A stretch of 64,000 nucleotides of DNA from Agelas oroides (lineage: Eukaryota; Porifera; Demospongiae; Agelasida; Agelasidae), in NCBI GenBank assembly GCA_949130485.1, contig OX422203.1:5353429-5417428 (forward strand), in the 5' to 3' direction. Position 1 is the first letter of the stretch. Each line of letters begins with the position of its first letter. The translations under genes and the position numbers were made by a program. This document shows, piece by piece, positions 1 through 14,200 of this stretch. The notes below the pieces were generated by a model. That model had not been told where the DNA came from, did no database searches, and saw nothing but the letters and a program-made list of their open reading frames with translations.

Positions 1-1962
1 CTCTACCACATTCCACCGGGGTTCTCATTCGCTCTACTTCGCTCTACTCCACTCTACCATGGCTCAACTACATTCTACCATGGCTTTACTATACATTTTA
101 CAATGGCCCTACTTCACTCTACATGACCTACTACATTCTACCGGGGTTCTAATTTGCTCTACTTCGCTCTACTACACTCTACCATGGCTCTACTACATTC
201 TTCCAAGCCTCTACTGAACTCTACATGACTCTACTACACTCTACCATACCTCTACTTGCCTCTACTGCATTCTACCATGGCTCTAGTTTGCTCTACTTGG
301 ATCTATTACACCCTACCATGGCTCTACTACACTCTCCCAAGGCTCTAGTTGACTCTACGTCAGTCTACTACATTCAAACATGGCTCTACTTGATTCACCT
401 ACATTCTACCGTCGCTCTACTTAGAGCTAATTGATTCTACTTCTCTCCACCATGGCTCTACTTGGCTCTACTTTGCTCACCTACTCTATACCATGACTCT
501 ACTATATTCTACGATGGCTCTCCTTGGCTATACATGACTCTACTACATTCTACCAGGGTTCAAATTGGCTCTACTTGGCTCTACTACACTCTACCATGGC
601 TCTACTACATTCTACCATGGCTCTACTTGACTCTACATGACTCTAATACATTCTACAGGGGTTCTAATTCGCTCTACTTGGCTCAACTACACTCTACCAT
701 GGCTCTACTACATTCTACCGTGGCTCTACTTGACTCTAATTGACTCTACTACATTCTACCATGGCTCTACTTGGCTCTACTTGGCTCTACTACACTCAAC
801 CATGGCTCTACTACATTCTACCATGTCTCTACTTGCCTCTACATGACTCTTCGACACTCTTCTACTGCTCTATTTGACTCTACTTGACTCTACTACATTC
901 TAGCATGGCTTTACTTAGCGCTAATTGACTCTACTACTCTCCACCATGGGTCTACTTGGCTCTACTTGGCTCAACATAACTATACCATGCCTCTACTACA
1001 TTCTACCATGCCTCTGCTTGGCCCTACATGACTCTACTATATTCTACCGGGGTTCTAATTTGCTCTACTTGGCTCTACTACACTCTACCATGGCTCTACT
1101 ACATTCTACCATGGCGCTTCACTCTACATGACTCTACTACATTCTACCGGGGTTCTAATTCGCTCTACTTAGCTCTACTACACTCTACCATGGCTCTACT
1201 TGGCTCTACTTTGCTCTACTACACTCTACCATGGCTCTACTACATTCTACCATTGCTCTACTTGGCTCTACTTGACTCTACTACACTCTACCAGGCTCTA
1301 CTTGGCTCTCCTTGCATCTACTACACCCTACCATGGCGCTACTACATTCTACAATGGCTCTACTTGACTCTACTTGACTCTACTACAGTCTACCATGGCT
1401 CTACTTGGCTCTACTTGGCTCTACTACACTCTACCATGGCTCTACTACACTCCGCCATGGCTCTACTACATTCTACCTTGGCTCTACTTGCCTCTACATG
1501 AGTCTACCACACTCTTCTACGGCTATACTTGACTCTACTTCACTCTACTACATTGTACCCTGGCTCTACTTAGCGCTAATTGACTCTACTTCTCTCCACC
1601 ATGGCTCTACATGGCTCTACTTGGCTCAACTACACTATACCATGCCTCTACTACATTCTACGATGGTTCTGCCTGGCACTCCTACATTCTACCGGGGTTC
1701 TAATTCGCTCTACTTGGCTCTACTACACTCTACCATGGCTCTACTACATTCTACCATGGCTCTACTTGATTGTGCTTGGCTCTACTACACTCTACCATGG
1801 CTCTACTACATTCTACCATGGCTCTACTTGACTCTACATCACTCTACTATATTCTACCATGGCTCCACATGACTCTACTTGACTCTACTACATTCTACCA
1901 TGGCTCTACTTAGCACTAATTGACTCTACTACTCTCCACCATGGCTCTACTTGGCTCTACTT

Positions 1963-2148
1963 GGCTCAACTACACTGTACCATGCCTCTACTACATTCTA
2001 CCATGGCTCTCCTTGACTCTCCTTGGCTCTACTACACTCTACCATGGCTCTACTTGGCTCAACTACACTGTACCATGCCTCTACTACATTCTACCATGGC
2101 TCTACTTGACTCTCCTTGGCTCTACTACACTCTACCATGGCTCTACCT
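1963..2148. repeat. Local 93-bp tandem duplication
   Basis: Two adjacent 93-bp copies begin at 1,963 and 2,056. Both carry the uncommon variant CACTGTACCATG where most copies read CACTATACCATG, and both carry CTCCTTGACTC or its close relative. Shared private variants show a recent local duplication rather than the background periodicity. The length equals nine monomers. Confidence 0.8.
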
Positions 2149-4657
2149 GGTTCTACTTGGCTCTACTAGACTCTACCATGGCTCTACTACATTCTACCAT
2201 GTCTCTACTTGCCTCTACATGATTCTACAACACTCGTCTACGGCTCTACTTGACTCTACTACACTCTGCCATGGCCCTACTTGATTTTACTTGACTCTCC
2301 TACACTGAACTAGGCTCTACTAGGCTCTCCTTGCTCTACTACACCCTACCATGGCTCTACTACATTTTACGATAGCTGTACATGACTCTACATGACTCTA
2401 CTACATTCTACCGGCGTTCTAATTCGCTCTACTTCACTCTACTACACTCTACCAAGGCTCTACTACATTCTACCATGACTCTACTATACATTTTACAATT
2501 GCCCTACTTCACTCTACAAGACTCTACTACATTCTACCAGGGTTCTAATTTGCTGTAATTCGCCCTACTACACTCTACCATGGCTCTACTACATTCTACC
2601 ATAGCTGTACTTGACTCTACATGACTCTACTACATTCTACCATAGCTCTACTTGACTCTACTTGACTCTAGTACACTCTACGAATGCTCTACTTGGCTCT
2701 ACTTGACTCTACTACACACTACAATGCCTCTACTTCGCTCTATTACACGTTACCATGACTCTACTACATTCCACCATGGCTATAATTGACTCTACATCAC
2801 TCTACTACACTCTACCCTAGCTCTACTTGACTCTACTTGTCTCTACTGCACACTTCCATGGCTCTACAACATTCTTCCAAGGCTCTACTGAACTCTACAT
2901 GACTCTACTACACTCTACCATACTTCTACTTGCCTCTACTACATTCTACCATGGCTCTAGTTTGCTCTACTTGGATCTATTACACCCTACCATGGCTCTA
3001 CTACACTCTCCCAAGGCTCTACTTGATTCTACATCACTCTACTACATTCTACCATGGCTCTACTTGACTCTACTTGATTCTACTACACTCTACCATGGCT
3101 CTACTTGGCTCTACTTGGCTCTACTACACTCTACCATGGCTCTACTACATTCTACCGTGTCTCTACTTGCCTCTACATGACTCTACCACACTCGTCTACG
3201 GCTCTACTTACCTCTACTACACTCTGCCATGGCTCTACTTGATTTTACTTGACTCTCCTACACTCTACCAGGCTCTACTTGGCTCTCCTTTGGTCTACTA
3301 CACCATACCATGACTCTACTACGTACATTTTACGATAGCTCTATACGACTCTACATGACTCTACTACATTCTACTGGCGTTCTAATTCGCTCTACTTGAC
3401 TCTACTACACTCTACCATGGATCTACTTGACTGTACTTGACTCTACTACACTCTACCATGGCTCTACTTGGCTCTACTTGTCTCTACTACACAGTACCAT
3501 GGCTCTACTACATTCTACCAATTCTCTACTTGACTCTACCTGACTCTACTACACTCTACCATGGCTCTACTTGGCTCTACTTGGCTGTACTACACTCTAC
3601 CATGGCTCTACTACACTCTACCATGTCTCTACTTGCCTCTACATGACTCTACCACACTCTTCTATGACTCTACTTGGCTCTACTACACTCTGCCATGGCT
3701 CTACTTGATTGTACTTGACTCTACTACACTCTACCATGCCCCTACTTCACTCTATTACACGGTACCATGACTCTACTACATTCAACCATGGCTATACTTG
3801 ACTCTACATCACTCTACTACACTCTACTATAGCTCTCCTTGACTCCTTGGCTCTACTACACTCTACCATCGCTATACAACATTCTTCCAAGGCTCTACTG
3901 AACTCTACATGACTCTACTACACTCTACCATACTTCTACTTGCCTCTACTACACCCTACCATGGCTCTACTACACTCTCCCAAGGCTCTACTTGACTCTA
4001 CATCACTCTACTACATTCTACCATGGCTCTACTTGACTCTACATGACTTTACTACATTCTACCATGGCTCTACTTAGTGCTAATTGACACAACTACTCTC
4101 CACCATGACTCTACTTGGCTCTACTTGACTTAACTACACTATACCATGCCTCTACTACATTCTACGATGGCTCTACTTGACTCTACATGACTCCACTACA
4201 ATCTAGAGGGGTTCTAATTCACTCTACTTGGCTATACTACACTCTACCATGGCTCTACTACATTCTACCATGGCTCTACTTGTCTCTACATGACTCTAAT
4301 ACATTCTACCAGTGTTCTAATTCGCTCTACTTGTCTCTACTACACTCTACCATGGCTAAACTACATTCTACCATGGCTCTACTTGTCTCAATGACTCTAA
4401 TACATTCTACTGGGGTTCTAATTCGCTCTACTTGACTCTACTACATTCTACCATGGCTCTACTTGACTCTACTTGACTCTACTACACTCTACCATGGCTC
4501 TACTTGGCTCTACTTGGCTCTACTACACTCTATAATGGCTCAACTACATTCTACCATGGCTCTACTTGAATCAACATCACTCTACTACATTCTACGATGG
4601 CTCTACTTCACTCTACTTGACTCTACTACATTCTACCATGGCTGTACTTAGCACTAA

Positions 4658-5612
4658 TTGCATCTACTACTCTCCACCATGGCTCTACTTGGCTCTACTT
4701 TTCTCTACTACACTACACCATGCTTCTACTACATTCTACCATGGCTCTACTTGACTCTACTTGACTCTACTACCCTCTACCACGGCTCTACTTGGCTCTA
4801 CTTTTCTCTACTACACTCTACCATGGCTCTACTGCATTCTACCATGGCTCTACTTCTCTCTATGCCTCTAATACATTCTACCGTGCTTCTCATTCGCTCT
4901 ACTTGGCTCTACTACACTCTACCATGGCTCTACTACATTCTACCATGTCTCGAGCTACTTCCCTCTACATGACCCTACCACACTCTTCTACGGCTCTACT
5001 TGAATCTACTTGACTCTACTACAATCTACCATGGCTCTCCTTAGCGCTAATTGATTTTACTACTCTCCACCATGTCTCTACTTCGCTCTACTTCGCTCAA
5101 CTACACTATACCTTACCTCTACTACATTCTACGATGGCTCTACTTGGCTATACATGACTCTACTGCATTCTACCATGGTTCTTAATCACTCTACTTTGCT
5201 CTACTACACTGTGCAATGGCTCTACTACATTCTACCATGGCTCTACTTGACTCTACATGACTTTAATACATTCTACCAGGGTTCTAATTCGCTCTACTTG
5301 GCTCTACTACACTCTACCATGGCTCTACTACATTCTACCACGGCTCTACTTGACTCTACTTGACTCTACTACCCTCTACCACGGCTCTACTTGGCTCTAC
5401 TTTTCTCTACTACACTCTACCATGGCTCTACTACATTCTACCATGGCTCTACTTCTCTCTATGATTCTAATACATTCTACCGTGCTTCTAATTCGCTCTA
5501 CTTGGCTCTACTACACTCTACCATGGCTCTACTACATTCTACCATGTCTCGAGCTACTTGCCTCTACATGACTCTATCACACTCTTCTATGGCTCTACTT
5601 GAATCTACTTGA
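4658..5612. repeat. Pair of related segments at 599-bp offset
   Basis: The segment from about 4,750 to 5,013 recurs at 5,350-5,612, shifted by 599 bp. Both contain the rare motifs CTACTTTTCTCTACTACAC, CCATGTCTCGAGCTACTT (with an XhoI-type CTCGAG) and CCGTGCTTCT. The same module appears again near 10,150-10,411 (offset 4,799 from the second copy) and, in part, near 27,110-27,300. It is a good marker of shared descent because CTCGAG is otherwise absent from the monomer consensus. Confidence 0.82.
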
Positions 5613-6705
5613 CTCTACTACATTCTACCATGGCTCTCCTTAGCGCTATTTGATTCTACTACTCTCCACCATGTCTCTACTTGGCTCCACTTGGCTCAAC
5701 TACACTATACCATACCTATACTACATTCTACGATGGCTCTACTTGGCTATACATGACTCTACTGCATTCTACCATGGTTCTTAATCGCTCTACTTGGCTC
5801 TACTACACTGTACAATGGCTCAACTACATTCTACCATGGCTCTACTTGACTCTACATGACTTTAATACATTCTACCGGGGTTCTAATTCGCTCTACTTGG
5901 CTCTACTACACTCTACCATGGCTCTACTACATTCTACCATGGCTCTACTTGACTCTACTTGACTCTCCTTGACTCTACTACACTCTACCATGGCTCTACT
6001 TGGCTCTACTTGGCTCTACTACACTCTACCATGGCTCTACTACATTCTACCATGTCTCTACTTGCCTCTACATGACTCTACCACACTCTTCTACGGCGCT
6101 ACTTGACTCTACTTGACTCTACTACATTCTACCATGGCTCTACTTAGCGGTAATTGACTCTACTACTCTCCACCATGGCTCTACTCGGCTCTACTTGGCT
6201 CAACTACACTATACCATGCCTGTACTACGTTCTTCCATTGCTCTACTTGCCTCTACTTGACTCTACTACACTCTACCATGTCTCTACTTGGCTCTACTTG
6301 GCTCTAGTACACTCTACCATGGCTCTACTACATTCTACCATGTCTCTACTTGCCTCTACATGACTCTACCACACTCTTCTACGGCTCTACTTGACTCTAC
6401 TTGACTCTACTACATTCTACCATGGCTCTACTTAGCGGTAATTGACTCTACTACTCTCCACCATGGCTCTACTTGGCTCTACTTGACTCCCCTACACTAT
6501 ACAATGCCTCTACTACGTTCTACCATTGCTCTACTTGCCTCTACTTCACTCTACTACACTCTACCATGGCTCTACTTGGCTCTACTTGGCTCTACTACAC
6601 TCATGGCTCTACTGCATTCTACCATGTCTCTACTTGCGTCTATATGACTTTACCACACTCGTCTATGGCTCTACTTGACTCTACTACACTCTGCCATGCC
6701 TCTAC

Positions 6706-9700
6706 TTGACTCTACTTGACTCTACTACACTCTACCATGGCTCTACTTGGCTCTCCTTGGCTCTACTACACTCTACCATGGCTCTACTACATTCCATCAT
6801 GGCTCTACTTGTCTCTATGACTGTAATACATTCTACCGGGGTTCTAATTCGCTCTACTTGGCTCTACTACACTCTCCCATGGCTCTACTACATTCTACCA
6901 TGTCTCTACTTGCCTCTACATGACTCTACCACATTCTTCTACGGCTCTAGTTGAATCTACTTGACTCTACTACATTCTACCATGGCTCTACTTAGCGCTA
7001 ATTGACTGTACTACACTCTACCATGGCTCTACTTGGCTCTACTTGGCTCTACTACACTCTACCATGGCTCTACTACATTCCATCATGGCTCTACTTGTCT
7101 CTATGACTGTAATACATTCTACCGGGGTTCTAATTCGCTCTACTTGGCTCTACTACACTCTGCCATGGCTCTACTACATTCTACCATGTCTCTACTTGCC
7201 TCTACATGACTCTACCACATTCTTCTACGGCTCTAGTTGAATCTACTTGACTCTACTACATTCTACCATGGCTCTACTTAGCGCTAATTGACTGTACTAC
7301 ACTCTACCATGGCTCTACTTGGCTCTACTTGGCTCTACTACACTCTACCATGGCTCTACTACATTCCATCATGGCTCTACTTGTCTCTATGACTGTAATA
7401 CATTCTACCGGGGTTCTAATTCGCTCTACTTGGCTCTACTACACTCTACCATGGCTCTACTACATTCTACCATGTCTCTACTTGCCTTTACATGACTCTA
7501 CCACACTCGTCTACGGCTCTACTTGACTCTACTACACTCTGCCATAGACCTACTTGATTTTACTTGACTCTCCTACACTCTACTAAGCTCTACTTGGCTC
7601 TCCTTGGCTCTACTACACCCTACCATGGCTCTACTACATTTTACGATAGCTCTACATGACTCTTCATAACTCTTCTACATTCTATCGGCGTTCTAATTCG
7701 CTCTACTTCACTCTACTACACTCTACCATGGCTCTACTACATTCTACCATGACTCTACTATACATTTTACAATTGCCCTACTTCACTCTACATGACTCTA
7801 CTACATTCTACCGGGGTTCTAATTTGCTGTAATTCGCTCTACTACAACCTACCATGGCTCTACTACATTCTACCATGGCTCTACTTGACTCTACACGCCT
7901 CTACTACATTCTACCATAGCTCTACTTGATTCTACTTGACTCTAGTACACTCTACGAATGCTCTACTTGGCTCTACTTGACTCTCCTACACACTACAATG
8001 CCTCTACTTCGTTCTATTACATGTTACCATGATTCTACTACATTCCACCATGGCTATAATTGACTCTACATCACTCTACTACACTCTACCATAGCTCTAC
8101 TTGACTCTACTTGGCTCTATTGCACTCTTCCATGGCTCTACTACATTCTTCCAAGGCTCTACTGAACTCTACATACCTCTACTTGCCTCTACTACATTCT
8201 ACCATGGCTCTAGCTTGCTCTACTTGGATCTATTACACCATACCATTGCTCTACTACACTCTCCCAATGCTCTACTTGACTCTACATCACTCCACTACAT
8301 TCCACCATGGCTCTACTTGACTCTACTTGACTCTACTGCATTCTACCATGGCTCTACTTGTCTCTACTTGGCTCTGCTTGGCTCTACTACACTCTAACAT
8401 AGATCTACTACATTCTACCATGTCTCTACTTGCCTCTACATGACTCTACCACACTCTTCTACGGCTCTACTTGACTCTACTTCACTCTACTACATTGTAC
8501 CCTGGCTCTACTTAGCGCTAATTGACTCCACTACTCTCCACCATGGCTCTACTTGGCTCTAATTGGCTCAACTACAATATACCATGCCTCTACTACATTC
8601 TACGATGGCTCTACCTGGCTCTACATGACTCTACTACATTCTACCGGGATTCTAATTCGCTCCACTTGCCTCTACTACCCTCTACCACGGCTCTACTACA
8701 TTCTACCATGGCTCTACTTGACTCTACTTGACTCTACTGCACTCTACCATGACTCTATTTGGCTCTACATGGCTCTACTACACTCTACCATGGCTCTACT
8801 ACATTGTACCATATCTCTACTTGCCTCTACATGACTCTACCACACTCTTCTATGGCTCTACTCGACTCAACTTGACTCTACTACATTCTTCCATGGCTCT
8901 ACTTAGCGCTAATTGACTCTACTACTCTCCGCCTTGACTCTACTTGGCTCTACTTGGCTCAACTACACTATACCATGCCTCTACTACATTCTACGATGGC
9001 TCTACTTGGCTATACATGACTCTACTACATTCTACCGGGGATCTAATTCGCTCTACTACACTCTACCTTGCCTCTACTACATTCTATCATCGCTCTACTT
9101 GACTCTACATCACTCTAATACATTCTACCAGGGTTCTAATTCGCTCTACTTGACTCTACTACACTTTACCATGGCTCTACTACATTCTACCATGGCTCTA
9201 CTTGACTCTACTTGACTCTACTACACTCTGCCATGGCTCTACTTGGTTTTGCTTGACTCTACTACACTCTACCAGGCTCTACTTAGCTCTCCTTGGCTCT
9301 ACTACACCTTACCATGGCTCTACTACATTTTACTATGGCTCTCCGTGACTCTACATGACTCTACTACATTCTACCGGGTTCTAATTCGCTCTACTTCGCT
9401 CTACTACACTCTACCATGGCTCAACTACTTTCTACCATGGCTTTACTATACATTTTACAATGGCCCTACTTCAGTCTACATGACTCTACTACATTCTGCC
9501 GGGGTTCTAATTTGCTCTACTTCACTCTACTACACTCTACCGTGGCTCTACTACATTCTACCATGTCTCTACTTGACTCTACATGACTCTACTACATTCT
9601 ACCATGGCTCTACTTGACTGTACTTGACTCTAGTACACTCTACGATAGCTCTACTTGGCTCTACTTGACTCTACTACATTCTACCATGGCTCTACCTACC

Positions 9701-11206
9701 GCTAATTGACTCTACTACTCTCCACCATGGCTCTACTTGGCTCAACTTGGCTAAACTACACTATACCATGCCTCTACTACATTCTACGATGGCTCTACTT
9801 GGCTCTACATGACTCTACTATATTCTACCGGGGTTCTAATTTGCTCTACTTGGCTCTACTACACTCTACCATGGCTCTACTACATTCTACCATGGCGCTA
9901 CTTCACTCTACATGACTCTACTACATTCTACCGGTGTTCTAAATCACTCTACTTGGCTCTACTACACACTACCATGGCTCTACTTGGCTCTTCTTCACTC
10001 TACTACCCCCTACCATGGATTTACTACATTCTACCATTGCTCTACTTGACTCTACATGACTCTAATACATTCTACCGGGGTTTTCATTCGCTCTACTTGG
10101 CTCTACTACACTCTACCATGGCTCTACTACATTCTACCACGGCTCTACTTGACTCTACTTGACTCTACTACCCTCTACCACGGCTCTACTTGGCTCTACT
10201 TTTCTCTACTACACTCTACCATGGCTCTACTACATTCTACCATGGCTCTACTTCTCTCTATGATTCTAATACATTCTACCGTGCTTCTAATTCGCTCTAC
10301 TTGGCTCTACTACACTCTACCATGGCTCTACTACATTCTACCATGTCTCGAGCTACTTGCCTCTACATGACTCTATCACACTCTTCTATGGCTCTACTTG
10401 AATCTACTTGACTCTACTACATTCTACCATGGCTCTCCTTAGCGCTATTTGATTCTACTACTCTCCACCATGTCTCTACTTGGCTCCACTTGGCTCAACT
10501 ACACTATACCATACCTATACTACATTCTACGATGGCTCTACTTGGCTATACATGACTCTACTGCATTCTACCATGGTTCTTAATCGCTCTACTTGGCTCT
10601 ACTACACTGTACAATGGCTCAACTACATTCTACCATGGCTCTACTTGACTCTACATGACTTTAATACATTCTACCGGGGTTCTAATTCGCTCTACTTGGC
10701 TCTACTACACTCTACCATGGCTCTACTACATTCTACCATGGCTCTACTTGACTCTACTTGACTCTCCTTGACTCTACTACACTCTACCATGGCTCTACTT
10801 GGCTCTACTTGGCTCTACTACACTCTACCATGGCTCTACTACATTCTACCATGTCTCTACTTGCCTCTACATGACTCTACCACACTCTTCTACGGCTCTA
10901 CTTGACTCTACTTGACTCTACTTCATTCTACCATGGCTCTACTTAGCGGTAATTGACTCTACTACTCTCCACCATGGCTCTACTTGGCTATACTTGGCTC
11001 AACTACACTATACCATGCCTCTACTACGTTCTACGATTGCTCTACTTGCCTCTACTTGACTCTACTACACTCTACCATGGCTCTACTTGGCTCTACTTGG
11101 CTCTACTACACTCATGGCTCTACTGCATTCTACCATGTCTCTACTTGCGTCTATATGACTTTACCACACTCATCTATGGCTGTACTACACTCTGCCATGC
11201 CTCTAC
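6706..11206. repeat. Higher-order repeat copy Z (4,501 bp)
   Basis: Shortest version of the left-half higher-order repeat, measured from the anchor at 6,706 to its counterpart at 11,207. Module order is: ATTCCATCATGG module (6.76-7.5 kb), the 8.10-kb module, the 8.52-kb and 8.73-kb modules, the CCGCC-marker module at 8.91 kb, then 9.24, 9.71, 9.81, 10.06, 10.48 and 10.95 kb. Bases 8,101-8,912 match 12,275-13,080 at offsets of 4,174 then 4,164. Bases 8,913-9,915 match 25,259-26,262 at offset 16,346-16,347. Copy Z holds one CCGCC-marked module where copies B and C hold three and copy A holds four. It therefore looks like the simpler form from which the longer copies expanded, although deletion from a long form is also possible. 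Confidence 0.8.
6757..7507. repeat. Tandem triplication of a 286-bp unit
   Basis: Copies start at 6,757, 7,043 and 7,329, exactly 286 bp apart. Each contains the marker ATTCCATCATGG, then TCTATGACTGTAATACATTC, then CTCTAGTTGAATC and AGCGCTAATTGACTG in the first two. The three copies differ at one visible position: CTCCCATGG, CTGCCATGG and CTACCATGG in order. The third copy departs from the others near 7,485, where TTGCCTTTACATG and CACTCGTCTACGG appear. Higher-order copies A, B and C carry two of these units, so the third is specific to copy Z. Confidence 0.9.
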
Positions 11207-14200
11207 TTGACTCTACTTGACTCTACTACACTCTGCCATGGCTCTACTTGGCTCTACTTGGCTCTACTACGCTCTACCATGGCTCTACTACATTCCATCA
11301 CGGCTCTACTTGTCTCTATGACTGTAATACATTCTACCGGGGTTCTAATTCGCTCTACTTGGCTCTACTTCACTCTCCCATGGCTCTACTACATTCTACC
11401 ATGTCTCTACTTCCCCCTACATGACTCTACCACATTCTTCTACGGCTCTAGTTGAATCTACTTGACTCTACTACATTCTACCATGGCTCTACTTAGCGCT
11501 AATTGACTGTACTACACTCTACCATGGCTCTACTTGGCTCTACTTGGCTCTACTACACTCTACCATGGCTCTACTACATTCCATCATGGCTCTACTTGTC
11601 TCTATGACTGTAATACATTCTACCGGGGTTCTAATTCGCTCTACTTGGCTCTACTACACTCTACCATGGCTCTACTACATTCTACCATGTCTCTACTTGC
11701 CTCTACATGACTCTACCACACTTGTCTACGGCTCTACTTGACTCTACTACACTCTATTAAGCTCTACTTGGCTCTGCTTGGCTCTACTACTCCCTACCAT
11801 GGCTCTACTACATTTTACGATAGCTCTACATGACTCTTCATGACTCTTCTACATTCTACCGGAGTTCTAATTCGCTCTACTTCACTCTACTACACTCTAC
11901 CATGGCTCTACTACATTCTACCATGACTCTACTATACATTTTACAATCGCCCTACTTCACTCTACATGACTCTACTACATTCTACTGGGGTTCTAATTTG
12001 CTGTAATTCGCTCTACTACACTCTACCATGGCTCTACTACATTCTACCATGGCTCTACTTGACTCTACATGACTCTACTACATTCTACTATAGCTCTACT
12101 TGACTCTACTTGACTCTAGTACACTCTACGAATGCTCTACTTGGCTCTACTTGAGTCTACTACACACTACAATGCCTCTACTTCGTTCTATTACACGTTA
12201 CCATGATTCTACTACATTCCACCATGGCTATAATTGACTCTACATCACTCTACTACACTCTACCATAGCTCTACTTGACTCTACTTGGCTCTACTGCACT
12301 CTTCCATGGCTCTACTACATTCTTCCAAGGCTCTACTGAACTCTACATACCTCTACTTGCCTCTACTACATTCTACCATGGCTCTAGTTTGCTCTACTTG
12401 GATCTATTACACCATACCATGGCTCTACTACACTCTCCCAAGGCTCTACTTGACTCTACATCACTCTACTACATTCTACCATGGCTCTACTTGACTCTAC
12501 TTGACTCTACTGCATTCAACCATGGCTCTACTTGGCTCTACTTGGCTCTACTACACTCTAACATAGATCTACTACATTCTACCATGTCTCTACTTGCCTC
12601 TACATGACTCTACCACACTCTTCTACGGCTCTACTTGACTCTACTTCACTCTACTTCATTGTACCTTGGCTCTACTTAGCGCTAATTGACTCCACTACTC
12701 TCCACCATGGCTCTACTTGGCTCTAATTGGCTCAACTACAATATACCATCCGTCTACTACATTCTACGATGGCTCTACCTGGCTCTACATGAATCTACTA
12801 CATTCTACCGGGGTTCTATTTCGCTCCACTTGCCTCTACTACCCTCTACTACGGCTCTAGTACATTCTACCATAGCTCTACTTGACTCTACTTGACTCTA
12901 CTGCACTCTACCATGGCTCTATTTGGCTCTACATGGCTCTACTACACTCTACCATGGCTCTACTACATTGTACCATATCTCTACTTGCCTCTACATGACT
13001 CTACCACACTCTTCTACGGCTCTACTAGACTCAACTTGACTCTACTACATTCTTCCATGGCTCTACTTAGCGCTAATTGACTCTACTACTCTCCGCCATG
13101 ACTCTACTTGGCTCTACTTGGCTCTACTTGGCTCAACTACACTATACCATGCCTCTACTACATTCTACGATGGCTCTACTTGGCTATACATGACTCTACT
13201 ACATTCTACCGGGGATCTAATTTGCTCTACTACACTCTACCTTGGCTCTACTACATTCTACCATCGCTCTACTTGACTCTACATCACTCTAATACATTCT
13301 ACCAGGGTTCTAATTCGCTCTACTTGACTCTACTACACTTTACCATGGCTCTACTGCATTCTACCATGGCTCCACTTGACTCTACTTGACTCTACTACAC
13401 TCTGCCATGGCTCTACTTGGTTTAACTTGACTCTACTACACTCTACCAGGCTCTACTTGGCTCTCCTTGGCTCTACTACACCTTACCATGGCTCTACTAC
13501 ATTTTACTATGGCTCTCCGTGACTCTACATGACTCTACTACATTCTACCGGGGTTCTAATTCGCTCTACTTCGCTCTACTACACTCTACCATGGCTCAAC
13601 TACTTTCTACCATGGCTTTACTATACATTTTACAATGGCCCTTCAGTCTACATGACTCTACTACATTCTACAGGGGTTCTAATTTCCTCTACTTCCCTCT
13701 ACTACACTCTACCATGGCTCTACTACATTCTACCATGGCTCTACTTGACTCTACATGACTCTATTACATTCTACCATGGCTCTACTTGACTGTACTTGAC
13801 TCTAGTACACTCTACGATAGCTCTACTTGGCTCTACTTGACTCTACTACATTCTTCCATGGCTCTACCTACCGCAAATTGACTCTACTACTCTCCACCAT
13901 GGCTCTACTTGGCTCAACTTGGCTAAACTACACTATACCATGCCTCTACTACATTCTACGATGGCTCTACTTCGCTCTACATTACTCTACTATATTCTAC
14001 CGGGGTTCTAATTTGTTCTACTTGGCTCTACTGCACTCTACCATGGCTATACTACATTCTACCATGGCTCTGCTACATTCTACCATGGCGCTACTTCACT
14101 CTACATGACTCTACTACATTCTACCGGGGTTCTAAATCACTCTACTTGGCTCTACTACACTCTACCATGGCTCAACTTGGCTCTTCTTCACTCTTCTACA

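Larger units (their letters stand above)
1..6705. repeat. Heterogeneous satellite stretch at the window start
   Basis: This section shows the least internal homogeneity. Bases 1 to about 1,130 match the block beginning near 35,345 (offset about 35,320-35,341) and related copies near 45.2, 47.04, 53.3, 54.9 and 59.3 kb, so the window opens inside a higher-order unit. Bases 2,827-3,030 resemble the 8.1-kb, 12.3-kb and 29.2-kb modules but carry more private differences. From about 5,257 it aligns with 10,056 onward at offset 4,799. The higher divergence suggests an older or less often homogenised part of the array. No gene was seen. Confidence 0.85.

Noticed and set aside
80-120. TTACTATACATTTTACAATGG modules as TATA-type promoters
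   Set aside because: They recur as an ordinary module variant throughout the array, with no downstream gene.
6757-7507. CRISPR-like array of regular repeats
   Set aside because: There are no unique spacers. Both 'repeat' and 'spacer' are satellite monomers, and no cas-like gene is present.
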